Notes under the pieces: generated by a model
Seen by the model: only the letters and a program-made list of their open reading frames with translations
The model's database searches: none
Told to the model about the DNA's origin: nothing
Shown here: positions 52,284-61,120 of the stretch, in pieces
Numbering within the stretch: position 1 is the stretch's first letter
Layout of the letters: each line of letters opens with the position of its first letter
Position numbers and translations under genes: made by a program
DNA from: Planosporangium flavigriseum
GTDB taxonomy: Bacteria; Actinomycetota; Actinomycetes; Mycobacteriales; Micromonosporaceae
Reading direction: 5' to 3'
DNA length: 64,000 nt
NCBI RefSeq assembly: GCF_011947225.1
Contig: NZ_JAATVW010000009.1
Span: 62,001 to 126,000, forward strand

Positions 52284-53283
52284 TTTTGATGACCCCCGTC
52301 GCGAACTCGTCCATCTGCTCGAGCGTCTCCGGCACGGTGTTGGCGGCGAACAGCAGCCCGGCGAGGGTGTTCACACCCGCCTGCCGGTACCGGTCGACCT
52401 GCTCCAGGATGTCGTCCGGCGTCCCGATGAGGTTGCGGTTGAGGATGTCGGTCGGGTCCTGGTCCTTCAGCGTCGTCTTCGACAGCGACTGCAGGTGCTT
52501 GTACACCTGCGAGCGCTCGAAGCGGCGCAGCGCCTCCTCGCGGGTGGGCGCCACGGACACCCCGACCTGCAGCGCCACCTCGAAGTCGGCCGGCAGTTCC
52601 CGGCCGGCTTTCGCGGCCGCCGCCCGGATCTGCGCCACGCCCGCCCCGACCTCGTCGGCGGTGAGGCACGCGGGCATCCAGCCGTCGCCGAGCACCGCCG
52701 CGCGCTCCTTGGAGCCCGGCGCGTTGCCGCCGGACAGGATCGGCACCCGGCCACGTACGGGCTTGGGGTAGCTCTCCACGTCGCGGAAGGTCACCCAGCG
52801 GCCCGCATAGCTGGCGCGCCGTTCGCCCCACAGCAGGTGCAGCCCCTCGATGGCCTCGCGGGCATGTTCGCCGCGGTTTATCGGGCGACCGGGCTCCATC
52901 GCGGACAGTTCCTCCCGGTACGCGCCGATGCCGACGCCGAGCACGAACCGGCCACCGGAGAGCTGGTCGAGGGTGGCCGCCATCTTGGCCACCAGCACCG
53001 GGTTGCGGAACGGCAGCACGAGGATGCAGGTCGCCAGCCGGATCCGGGTGGTCTTCGCCGCGACGTACGACAGGTACAGCATCGGGTCGTAGTAGCGCGG
53101 CGGGTCGGCGAACTCCGCCCGTACGTAGGCCTGCGTGCTGACGTGGTCGTTGCCCCACACCGAGTCGAACCCGAACTCCTCGGCGGCGACGGCGAGCCGC
53201 ACCGCGTCGGCGGGGTCGGCGTACGGCACCGGATACATCAGCCCTTCCGTACCGGTGGGTACGCCCAGCCCGAACCGCATCAT
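52276..53283 (-). CDS. LLM-class oxidoreductase (F420- or FMN-dependent), upstream copy
   Basis: 335 residues. Opening FGLGVPTGTEGLMYPVPYAD, then EEFGFDSVWGNDHVSTQAYV, RIRLATCILVLPFRNPVLVA, LDQLSGGRFVLGVGIGAYRE and ILSGGNAPGSKERAAVLGDG, all standard for the luciferase-like family. The start is the first of two adjacent ATGs at 53283, overlapping the permease stop. Distinct from the second LLM protein of the same operon, so the two probably catalyse different steps. Confidence 0.9.
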   Translation of the reverse strand: MMRFGLGVPTGTEGLMYPVPYADPADAVRLAVAAEEFGFDSVWGNDHVSTQAYVRAEFADPPRYYDPMLYLSYVAAKTTRIRLATCILVLPFRNPVLVAKMAATLDQLSGGRFVLGVGIGAYREELSAMEPGRPINRGEHAREAIEGLHLLWGERRASYAGRWVTFRDVESYPKPVRGRVPILSGGNAPGSKERAAVLGDGWMPACLTADEVGAGVAQIRAAAAKAGRELPADFEVALQVGVSVAPTREEALRRFERSQVYKHLQSLSKTTLKDQDPTDILNRNLIGTPDDILEQVDRYRQAGVNTLAGLLFAANTVPETLEQMDEFATGVIKNA

Positions 53284-54623
53284 GCTGTCCCTTCCGTGGT
53301 GACGGGGTCGGCGGCGGCCTGCCGGCCGAACACCTTCTCCCGGATGAGCACCAGCACCGCGTACACGATGGCGCCGGCGATGAGCCCGTTGAGAGCCTTG
53401 ACGAAGAAGGTCGTGTGGTAGCCGACCAGCGAGCCCGCGACCCAGGCGATCAGCGCCTCCCAGCGCACCAGCGGCGCGGTCGACAGCAGCCGGTCGCTGG
53501 CCTCGCGTACCCGGCCGAGCAGCCAGAAGTGGCTGACGACGATGCCGACGAACGGCGGGGCCAGCACGCCGATGATGGTCAGGAACTTGAGGAACTCGGC
53601 GGCGAAGCCGGCGAACGCGGTGACCACGGCGATGAGGACCGCGACCACGACCCAGGCCGCGCGCGGGACGGCGGCGCCGAGAATCCGGCTGGCGTTGGTG
53701 AAGGCCAGCGACGACGAGTACAGGTTGTTGTCGGCGGTGTTCCACAGCGCCAGGATCAGCATGATGACGCCGGGCAGCAGCAGACCGAGCCCTTCGAGGA
53801 CGAGCACGAAGTTGCCGTTGCCGACCTTCATCGCGCTGATGGAGGCGATGGCCTCGAAGATGCCGGCGCCGCCGACGAACCCGGCGATGCTGGAGATGAC
53901 GACGTCGCGGATGCTGCGGGCGTAGCGGGACACGTCGGAGACCAGCGCGACGCCGCTGATCCAGGTGGACACCGCCGCGCCGAGGGCCGCGGTGAGCGTG
54001 ATCGGCGCAGCCGGGTTGTGCGCCAGCACCTTCGCGAAGCCGCCGTCGCGGGTCATGATGATGACCAGCGCGATGAGCGCGATGAGGATCTCGACGGGTA
54101 CCGCGACGCTCTTGAAGCGGGCCAGGCCCTTGAAGCCGGTGATGGCCGTGGTCGTGATGGCGATGGCGAGGCCGACGATGATGGTCCAGGCCGGTACGGC
54201 CGGCACGAGGCGGTGGATCGCGGCGCTCCAGGCGTCCATCAGCACGCCGATGAAGCCCATCGCGATGATGCCGAGCACCACCGACACCAGGACCGACCCG
54301 CGCACCCCGAACACCACCCGCGAGATCAGGTACGAGGTGAGCCCGGCCCGGAAGCCCACGATGCCGATCAGCACCGCGAGGCCGGACAGCACGAGGTTGC
54401 CGATGAGGATCGCGGTGATGCCGGTGCGGAAGTTGGTGCCGGAGCCGACGGTGGAGCCGAGCAGGAACGCGCTCACGCTGATGTGCCAGCCGACCTGTAC
54501 CAGAATCATCTGCCACAGGCCGCGGCGCTCGGCCATCGGTACGGGTTCGATTGCATGATCGTCGGATAACGCCCCCGTTCGGGGCACCGCCACAACTTCG
54601 CTGTCTTGCGCGCTACTGCCCAT
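53280..54623 (-). CDS. NCS1 family (purine-cytosine permease-like) transporter
   Basis: 447 residues, about twelve membrane segments. The N-terminal cytoplasmic part ends at LWQMILVQVGWHISVSAFLL, where family members have the first helix with the cation-site GxxxG-type residues; further features are TSYLISRVVFGVRGSVLVSV, NTADNNLYSSSLAFTNASR and PPFVGIVVSHFWLL. The family imports nucleobases, hydantoins, allantoin or thiamine with a cation. ATG 54623 is preferred to 54713, which would overlap the divergent PucR promoter. First gene of the operon; regulator PucR is divergent. Confidence 0.92.
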   Translation of the reverse strand: MGSSAQDSEVVAVPRTGALSDDHAIEPVPMAERRGLWQMILVQVGWHISVSAFLLGSTVGSGTNFRTGITAILIGNLVLSGLAVLIGIVGFRAGLTSYLISRVVFGVRGSVLVSVVLGIIAMGFIGVLMDAWSAAIHRLVPAVPAWTIIVGLAIAITTTAITGFKGLARFKSVAVPVEILIALIALVIIMTRDGGFAKVLAHNPAAPITLTAALGAAVSTWISGVALVSDVSRYARSIRDVVISSIAGFVGGAGIFEAIASISAMKVGNGNFVLVLEGLGLLLPGVIMLILALWNTADNNLYSSSLAFTNASRILGAAVPRAAWVVVAVLIAVVTAFAGFAAEFLKFLTIIGVLAPPFVGIVVSHFWLLGRVREASDRLLSTAPLVRWEALIAWVAGSLVGYHTTFFVKALNGLIAGAIVYAVLVLIREKVFGRQAAADPVTTEGTA

Positions 54624-54774
54624 GCGACTCACTCCGCTGCTCGCCGGGTCCATGCCGGTACCCGGGATGAAAGGTTGTGACAGCCGGTCAGGATGGTTCT
54701 CCGTACCGGACATAGTGGGCGGTGCGCCGACGATCAGCTACGGTCAGGACACCGAATCGCCGGGGAGGTGTTTT

Positions 54775-55995
54775 GTGGATCTGCCACAAAAGAGCCCGCC
54801 GCGGCTGGACCTGCCCGCGGTCGCCGCCGCGATCCTGGCCGACTTCGACCGGCTGTCCACCCGGGTCCGCGACGCGGTGTGGCGGCAGTTGCCCGGCTAC
54901 GAGGACACGGTGATGCGCCGCGCCGACCTCGACCAGACCGTCCGGCCCAACCTGCGCGCGGCCCTGGCCGCCCTGGCAGAGGAGCGCAGGCCCCGTCCGG
55001 ACGAACTGCGCACCGCCGCGCGACTCGGCGAACAGCGGGCGCTGCAGGGCGTACCGCTGGAAGCCGTCGACGCGTCGTGGCGGACCGCGGAGCGGACCGT
55101 CGTCGACGCGCTGCTCATGTACGCCGACCGGCTTCCGCCGGCGGTGCTGCGCCGCGCCACCGCCACCCTCGCCGCAGCCTTCGACGACCTCGTACGCGCG
55201 ACCACCGAGACCTACCACCGCACCCGGGTCGAGGTGACCGAGCGGTTCGAGTGGACCGCGAGCGACCTGGTGTCCCGGCTGGCCGGCACCGAGCGGGTGG
55301 ACCCGCAGGAGGTGGCGTCCGTCGCCCGCGCCGTCGAGGTCGACCCGGACCAGCCGTTCGTGGCCGTGGCGCTGGGTGCGCCCCCGGCGGCCGGGCTCGC
55401 CGTCCGGCAGATGTACCGGCACGCCGTCGCGAGCATCGCCCCGCAGGCCTCGGGGCGGATCCTGTCCGGCACCCACCGTGGGCACGTCATGCTGCTCGTG
55501 CCCATCGCCGACGAGCGGGCCCTCGCCGGGATGCTCCAGCGGGCGCTCGACCGGCAGGAGGTGGCCGCCACCGTGCTGGCCGGCGTCGGCGAGCCGCAGC
55601 CGGACCTCGCCGGGGTGGGCACGTCCTGCGGCCAGGCTGACGCCGCGTTCGACGTGGGCCTGCGCACGGGGGCGTACCGCCGCGCGGTGCGGTACGCCGA
55701 CGTCCTCGTGGAGGTGCTGCTGCTGCGCAACCGTACGGTCGCCCGCCGGCTGGTCGACACCCGGCTCGGCCCGCTGGCGGCGCGGCCGCAGTTCCTGGTG
55801 ACGCTGCGCGCGTACCTCGCCAACGGCCAGTCCGTACGCCGGACCGCGGAGGCGCTCGGCGTGCACCAGAACACGGTCGCCTACCGGCTCGGTCGGGCCC
55901 GGGAACTGGTCGGCGACGGCCGGGACGGCCTCGACGGGCTGCTCGATCTGGCGGTCGCCCTGAAGGCGCGGGACCTTCTCGACGGCGCCGGCTGA
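54775..55995 (+). CDS. PucR/CdaR family transcriptional regulator
   Basis: 406 residues from GTG 54775, with GGGGAGGTG upstream. A long N-terminal helical region (PELRTAARLGEQ, VDASWRTAERTVVDALLM) and a degenerate GGDEF-like middle (FVAVALGAPPAAG) lead to the C-terminal PucR helix-turn-helix (YLANGQSVRRTAEALGVHQN, then TVAYRLGRARELVG). The family controls purine, sugar-acid and amino-acid catabolism. It is divergent from the NCS1 permease operon and probably activates it. Confidence 0.92.
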   Translation: MDLPQKSPPRLDLPAVAAAILADFDRLSTRVRDAVWRQLPGYEDTVMRRADLDQTVRPNLRAALAALAEERRPRPDELRTAARLGEQRALQGVPLEAVDASWRTAERTVVDALLMYADRLPPAVLRRATATLAAAFDDLVRATTETYHRTRVEVTERFEWTASDLVSRLAGTERVDPQEVASVARAVEVDPDQPFVAVALGAPPAAGLAVRQMYRHAVASIAPQASGRILSGTHRGHVMLLVPIADERALAGMLQRALDRQEVAATVLAGVGEPQPDLAGVGTSCGQADAAFDVGLRTGAYRRAVRYADVLVEVLLLRNRTVARRLVDTRLGPLAARPQFLVTLRAYLANGQSVRRTAEALGVHQNTVAYRLGRARELVGDGRDGLDGLLDLAVALKARDLLDGAG

Positions 55996-56047
55996 GGGGC
56001 CGGCTGGGTTGTCGGAGTCGCGGGCGCGCTACCGGGCCCCGGGCCGG

Positions 56048-56737
56048 CTACTCCCCGGCTTCGAAGTGCTCCAGGGCGACGTGGCTGGACCAGGTGATGT
56101 GCTCCGCGGCGAGCTTGGCGGCCAGGTCGCCGTCCCGATCGCGGAGCGCGTCGAGAATCGCGCGGTGCTGCTGGTTGGCGGTTTTGATCTGCTCCGCCCG
56201 GTACGTGTAGTGCGAACGGTAGCTGGCCGTCACGGCGAGCACCTGCCGCGTGATGGTCTGCAGCAGGTCGCTGCCGGTGGCCACGCTGATGCAGCTGTGG
56301 AAGAGGAGGTCGGCGTGTGCCTGCTCGGCGGCGGTGGCCCGGGCGCCGAGCCGGCGCAGCCGGGCGTACGCGTCCTCCAACTGCGTGAGGTGGCGCTCCG
56401 TGCGGCTCTCCGCGGCCACCCGCGCGGCGTGCGACTCGAGGACCCCGCGTAGGGCGTAGATCTGGGCGATGTCACGCGCCGTGATCTCACGTACCGTGGC
56501 GCCCCGGTTGGGGATGAGGTCGACCAGGCCTTCGCCCTGGAGGATGAAGAGCGCTTCCCGGATCGGGGTACGGCTGATGCCGAGCTCCTCCGCGAGAACC
56601 CGCTCCCGCAGCGGCTGACCGGGCTTGAGCTGCCCGGCGAGGATCGAATCGCGCAGGATCCGCGCAACGCCCTCGCTCGTTCGCTGGGCCAGGGGCGGGG
56701 TGTCCGCCGACAACTCCATAGGGTTGCTGCTCTCCAT
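56048..56737 (-). CDS. GntR family regulator, FadR subfamily (FCD domain)
   Basis: 229 residues. N-terminal winged helix LRDSILAGQLKPGQPLRERV, ISRTPIREALFILQGEGLV and PNRGATVREITARDI; C-terminal FCD helical bundle with HADLLFHSCISVATGSDLL and TANQQHRAILDALRDRDGDL, where metal-binding His/Asp residues of FCD proteins are expected (D..H..H..H). It follows the Amt-like gene on the same strand after a terminator and may control the divergent catabolic block. Confidence 0.92.
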   Translation of the reverse strand: MESSNPMELSADTPPLAQRTSEGVARILRDSILAGQLKPGQPLRERVLAEELGISRTPIREALFILQGEGLVDLIPNRGATVREITARDIAQIYALRGVLESHAARVAAESRTERHLTQLEDAYARLRRLGARATAAEQAHADLLFHSCISVATGSDLLQTITRQVLAVTASYRSHYTYRAEQIKTANQQHRAILDALRDRDGDLAAKLAAEHITWSSHVALEHFEAGE

Positions 56738-56849
56738 CCGTATCGGCTCGGGGCGAAACGAGCTCGTCGTTACCTCCCCGTCTGCTGACCAGGATACGGA
56801 GTGGCCCGCAGACGGGTGGGGCAGCTTTGCCTTGTGTCGGATCCCCGGC

Positions 56850-56878
56850 GGGCCGGCAGCGGGTAGTACTGCCGGCCC
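56850..56878 (-). terminator. Terminator downstream of the Amt-like gene
   Basis: GGGCCGGCAG (56850-56859) pairs perfectly with 56869-56878 across a 9-base loop, 28 bases beyond the Amt-like stop on the minus strand. No T-tract. Confidence 0.65.
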
Positions 56879-56905
56879 TCCGGAGCCCGGAGCCGAGTTA
56901 CCGCG

Positions 56906-58321
56906 TCAGTTCGGCGCGGCGGCCCGCTGCGGCGCACCGTAGGCCGTGGCGCCGTCGCCGGGGACGGCGATGATCGGCGGGTCCAGGTCGTCGCCGAAGT
57001 TGGTCATACCCCAGTGGGCGGCGTCGAGGCCGATGACCTCGGTCTCCTCGCTGACCCGCAAGCCCCCGAAGCGCTCGAAGATCAGGCACAGGATCAGGCA
57101 CGGGATACCGGCCACGGCCATCGTGGTCAGCACGCCGACCAGCTGCCACCACGGGGTGATGGTGGCGTGGCCGACGGCGTACTCGCCCTCCAGCCCTGGG
57201 AAACCGCCCGTCTTGGTGCCCCACGCGATGAACCCGGTGAGGATGGCGCCGACGACGCCCGGGCCGAACGCGAGCGGGAGGACCTTCGGCTCGTCGATGC
57301 GCAGGCGGCGCAGCAGCGCCGTGGTGCCGACGCCGACGATCGGGCCGAGCGCGCCGACGAGCAGGCAGCTCAGCGGCGTGCCGACGTCGAACAGGGTGCC
57401 GCAGATGACCATGCCGGCGATGGGGCCCAGGAAGGTCCAGCTCGGCTCCCGCCGCCGGTACGCGATGGCCGCGCCCATGAGCCCGCCGCCGATGAGGCCG
57501 GCGATCACGTTCATGACGACGAGACCGAAGCCGCTCTCGGTGTAGGAGATGCCGAAGAAGCCCTTGCCCGGCACGGCGTACCCGGAGCCCAGCGCGACGA
57601 ACGGGGCGGCGAACGTGATGAGCAGGACGCCGGCCGCCACGAAGCCGACATTGTGCGGCACCGGCTTCGCGCCGCTCGGGTGCGGCGTGAACGTGCCGAG
57701 GCGGGGGCCGACCCGCCACGCCATGACCAGTACCCACGTGCCCGCGAAGATGTACAGCGGGAAGACGCCGTCGAAGTCGTGCACGCCTCGGTTGGTCAGC
57801 GGCGACACCGAGCCCCAGCACAGGTAGCCCACGAGCGGCGACAGCACCAGGCCGATCAGGAACGACATGATGTACAGCGGCTTGGCCTTCGCCCGCTCCA
57901 CCACGCCGGTGTGGATGAGCGCCATCGCGGCCATCGAGAACGTCACGAAGAAGACCAGGAAGACCTGCAGGACATCGGCCTCGGGCGTGATCGTGGTGTC
58001 GACGTGCATGGCCGGGGTGGACGCGAGGCGGCCCGCGATCCACCAGTCCTTGATCGCCGTCCACAGTGGGTTCGGCACCCCGAAGGCCTGGTTGAACGAC
58101 CACTGCCAGATCGCGTACCCGCCCAGCAGCGTCCCCACGCCGCCGATCATGGCGGCGGTGAACTTCTGAGCCCAGGTGTCCAGCACGTTGCGCCGGCGGA
58201 CCAGCCCCATGTCGATGAGGCCCAGTCCCAGGATGACGAGGATGACGGCGAATGCGGCGAATGTGTACAGGAAGGCTAAGAGCAGCATCTCAGTGGATAC
58301 CTGCTCCGGGAACGACTCCAT
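56906..58321 (-). CDS. Amt/Rh-family ammonium-transporter homologue lacking both pore histidines
   Basis: 471 residues, eleven or more membrane segments (MLLLAFLYTFAAFAVILVIL, QVFLVFFVTFSMAAMALIH, GPIVGVGTTALLRRLRIDEP). The family fold is clear, but the twin histidines of the pore are absent. Where Amt proteins read VVHINAG this has FPLYIFAGTW (His to Tyr), and where they read VFGVHGVGG it has LPLAFGPGVVG (His to Phe). Such changes occur in Amt-like proteins of altered selectivity, so it may not carry ammonium, or does so differently. Divergent from the catabolic block at 58590. Confidence 0.87.
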   Translation of the reverse strand: MESFPEQVSTEMLLLAFLYTFAAFAVILVILGLGLIDMGLVRRRNVLDTWAQKFTAAMIGGVGTLLGGYAIWQWSFNQAFGVPNPLWTAIKDWWIAGRLASTPAMHVDTTITPEADVLQVFLVFFVTFSMAAMALIHTGVVERAKAKPLYIMSFLIGLVLSPLVGYLCWGSVSPLTNRGVHDFDGVFPLYIFAGTWVLVMAWRVGPRLGTFTPHPSGAKPVPHNVGFVAAGVLLITFAAPFVALGSGYAVPGKGFFGISYTESGFGLVVMNVIAGLIGGGLMGAAIAYRRREPSWTFLGPIAGMVICGTLFDVGTPLSCLLVGALGPIVGVGTTALLRRLRIDEPKVLPLAFGPGVVGAILTGFIAWGTKTGGFPGLEGEYAVGHATITPWWQLVGVLTTMAVAGIPCLILCLIFERFGGLRVSEETEVIGLDAAHWGMTNFGDDLDPPIIAVPGDGATAYGAPQRAAAPN

Positions 58322-58589
58322 TTTTCTCCCTCAACGAGGCGGCGCCCGCATCGAGCGGGCGAGGTGGACTACAGGGGGTTGGCCGCGGTTACCGAACTCG
58401 CGAAGGTGATGCGTCGGCGCTCTGCGCCTGGGTGCCTTTGTGCTCTGTGCCGTCCTGGACCCCCTTCTCGACCGGGTTACGGCGAGACCGCGACTCGCCG
58501 GAATCCCTGGACAACGTTGTGGGCGGACGGTATACATGCATGCCATCAGGTCGCAATACCTTCGATCGATTAACTCGCAGGAGCACCTC

Positions 58590-59255
58590 GTGGTGGATCC
58601 GGAAACGCTTGCTACCTATGACCGCGCCGGGTTCGGCGCGTCGGTGCGGCGTGGGGTGCGGCCGGCCGTCCTGGTCGTCGACTTCACGTACGGCTTCACC
58701 GATCCGACCTATCCGACCGCGGCCGACATGACGGCACAGATCGAGGCGACGCGCGTGCTGCTCGAAGCTGCGCGGTCCAAGGGAGTTCCGGTCATCTTCA
58801 CGACGATCGCGTACGACCGGGGCCAGCTGACCTCGATCGCGTGGCTGCAGAAGGCCCGGGGCATGGCGGCTCTCGAAGCCGGCAGCCGCCTGGTCGAGAT
58901 CGACGAACGCTTGTCGCCACGGGACGACGAGTCGATCATTGTCAAAACCGGTGCCTCGGCGTTCTTCGGGACACCGCTGGCCTCGGTGCTGGCCGGTCTG
59001 CAGGTCGACACGCTGATCGTCACGGGCGCGACGACGAGCGGATGTGTACGGGCCAGCGTCGTGGACGCCGTGCAGAGCGGTTACCCGACGCTCGTGCCCC
59101 GGCAGTGCGTAGCGGACAGAGCACAGGGCCCGCACGACGCGAGCCTGTTCGACATGAACGAGAAGTACGCCGACGTCATCGACGTCGACGAGGCCCTGGC
59201 GTACGTGCGGGGCCTACCAACCTCGACCCCCTCAGACGCGGAGGTGCTGGCATGA
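58590..59255 (+). CDS. Isochorismatase-fold cysteine amidohydrolase (CSHase/RutB-like)
   Basis: 221 residues from GTG 58590, with CAGGAG upstream. The catalytic Asp is in AVLVVDFTYGFTDP, Lys in SIIVKTGASAFFGTPL and Cys in VTGATTSGCVRASVVDAVQ, with the GCVRAS motif of N-carbamoylsarcosine amidohydrolase and related ureidoacrylate or maleamate amidohydrolases. It hydrolyses a carbamoyl or amide bond, releasing ammonia. The 268-base upstream region is shared with the Amt-like gene and contains a GTATAC at 58530-58535, a possible GntR site. Its stop overlaps the next gene by 4 bases. Confidence 0.88.
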   Translation: MVDPETLATYDRAGFGASVRRGVRPAVLVVDFTYGFTDPTYPTAADMTAQIEATRVLLEAARSKGVPVIFTTIAYDRGQLTSIAWLQKARGMAALEAGSRLVEIDERLSPRDDESIIVKTGASAFFGTPLASVLAGLQVDTLIVTGATTSGCVRASVVDAVQSGYPTLVPRQCVADRAQGPHDASLFDMNEKYADVIDVDEALAYVRGLPTSTPSDAEVLA

Positions 59256-61120
59256 CGGCGACGAACGAGATTCCCTTAGAGACGGCACAGGCGAAGTTCA
59301 CCAGCCCCTTCGACATCGCCACGCCGGCGGGGGCTGAGGGCTGGGAGAGCATGTACCCGTACTACGCGCTGCTGAGCGAGGACCAGCGCGCGCTGGACGA
59401 GGGCAAGTTCTGGTTCTTCGACGGCATGCATAACCCCGAGCCGCTGTACCCGTTCGACACCATCATGACCGAGAACTGGTGGGTCGCGGCGAGCCAGATG
59501 TCGACCCGGGTGTGGCCGGTGCCGCCGGCCCTCGGCATCGACCACCGCATCATCAACGGCTACCTGTACGTCAGCCCCAACGCGGTCAGTGACCCCGAGG
59601 AGATCGGCCGCCGCGCCGAGGTGTTCGGCGTACGCGCCGGCCACTACTACGGCAACTGGGACTCGATCTACGCCGAGTGGGAGGTCAAGGCCAACGACTG
59701 CATCGAGCGGCTCAAGGCCATCACCTTCGCCCCGCTGCCGGACATGGAGCCGGAGAGCAGCGTCTTCGGCCACACCGGCACGTACTCGTCGTACCGGCTG
59801 CTGACCAGCTACGGCGAGCTGATCCACAACCTGTTCGAGATGGGCTCCTACCACTTCGAGATGCTCAACCTCGGGTACGGGGCGTACCTGACGTTCCGCG
59901 AGTTCTGCCAGCAGGCGTTCCCGGGCATCACCGACCAGACCGTGGCCAGCATGGTCTCCGGCATCGACATCCTGCTGTTCCGCCCCGACGACGAGGTGCG
60001 CAAGCTCGCCAAGCTCGCGGTCGAACTGGGCGTCGCCGACCTGGTCCTGGCCAACGACGACCCGCACGCCGCGCTCGCGGCGATCGGCGGGCACGCCAAC
60101 GGTGCACAGTGGCTGGCCGCGTTCGAGGAGTCCAAGGAGCCGTGGTTCTGGTTCTCCACCGGCGCCGGCTACACCCACAGCGACCGGGCCTGGATCGACG
60201 ACCTGCGCCTGCCGTTCACCGCCATGCGCGGCTACATCGAGGCGCTCCAGCGCGGTGAGGACATCCGCCGTCCGCTCGACGCGATCCTCGCCGAGCGCAC
60301 CCGCGTCACCGACGAGTACCGCTCCTACCTGCCCACCGACGAGGACCGCGAGGCGTTCGACGGCCTCGTGGAGATCGCCCGCAAGGTGTTCCCGTTCGTC
60401 GAGAACCACAACTTCTACATCGAGCACTGGCACCACTCGCTGTTCTGGTCGAAGGTGCGCGAACTCGGCGAGGTGTTCGTCGCCCACAACTTCTTCGACG
60501 ACCACGAGGACATCTTCTTCCTGCACCGCAACGAGGTGTACAGCGCGCTGTACGACCTGATGATCGGCTGGGCCACCGGCACCGAGGCGCGCGGCGTCAC
60601 GTACTGGCGCCCGATCGTCGCGAAGCGCCGGGCCATCCGCGAGACCCTGTCGACCTGGTCGCCGCCGCCGGCGCTGGGCGTCCCGCCGGAGCAGATCACC
60701 GAGCCGCTGACGGTCATGCTCTGGGGCATCACGCCGGAGAGCGTGCAGGAGTGGCTCGGCGTCGGCGCCGGTGGCGAGGGTGGCAACGGCGTCCTGCGCG
60801 GCGTGGCCGCCTCGCCCGGCAAGGTCACCGGACGGGCCCGCGTCATCACCGATCCGGAGCAGATCCACGAGGTAGCCGACGGCGACATCCTCATTTGCCG
60901 CATCACCGCCCCGAGCTGGGCGCCGGTGTTCTCCAAGCTCGGCGCCGCGGTCTCCGACGTCGGCGGCATCATGGCGCACACCGCCATCGTGTCCCGCGAG
61001 TACGGCCTGCCGGCCGTCGTCGGCACCGGCTTCGCCACCACCACCATCAAGACCGGCCAGCTCGTCGAGGTCGACGGCAACCAGGGCATCGTGCGCGTCC
61101 TCGAGGAGGACAGCAAGTGA
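59252..61120 (+). CDS. PEP-synthase-like swivelling-domain protein (phenylphosphate synthase PpsA-like)
   Basis: 622 residues from ATG 59252. The first 500 residues have no PEP-synthase homology I recognise. The C-terminal about 100 residues are the PEP-utilising phosphohistidine domain: LRGVAASPGKVTGRARVITD, ILICRITAPSWAPVFSKLGA, the phospho-His in GIMAHTAIVSREYG, and a TGQLVEVDGNQGIVRVL end. The TIM-barrel PEP-binding domain is absent. Together with the next gene it resembles the two-subunit phenylphosphate synthase of Thauera, in which the His of PpsA carries a phosphate from ATP to phenol. Here a hydroxylated pathway intermediate is the likely acceptor. Confidence 0.8.
   Translation: MTATNEIPLETAQAKFTSPFDIATPAGAEGWESMYPYYALLSEDQRALDEGKFWFFDGMHNPEPLYPFDTIMTENWWVAASQMSTRVWPVPPALGIDHRIINGYLYVSPNAVSDPEEIGRRAEVFGVRAGHYYGNWDSIYAEWEVKANDCIERLKAITFAPLPDMEPESSVFGHTGTYSSYRLLTSYGELIHNLFEMGSYHFEMLNLGYGAYLTFREFCQQAFPGITDQTVASMVSGIDILLFRPDDEVRKLAKLAVELGVADLVLANDDPHAALAAIGGHANGAQWLAAFEESKEPWFWFSTGAGYTHSDRAWIDDLRLPFTAMRGYIEALQRGEDIRRPLDAILAERTRVTDEYRSYLPTDEDREAFDGLVEIARKVFPFVENHNFYIEHWHHSLFWSKVRELGEVFVAHNFFDDHEDIFFLHRNEVYSALYDLMIGWATGTEARGVTYWRPIVAKRRAIRETLSTWSPPPALGVPPEQITEPLTVMLWGITPESVQEWLGVGAGGEGGNGVLRGVAASPGKVTGRARVITDPEQIHEVADGDILICRITAPSWAPVFSKLGAAVSDVGGIMAHTAIVSREYGLPAVVGTGFATTTIKTGQLVEVDGNQGIVRVLEEDSK

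Noticed and set aside
59276-60979. 567-residue minus-strand frame
   Set aside because: Antisense shadow of the phosphotransferase subunit in GC-biased sequence.
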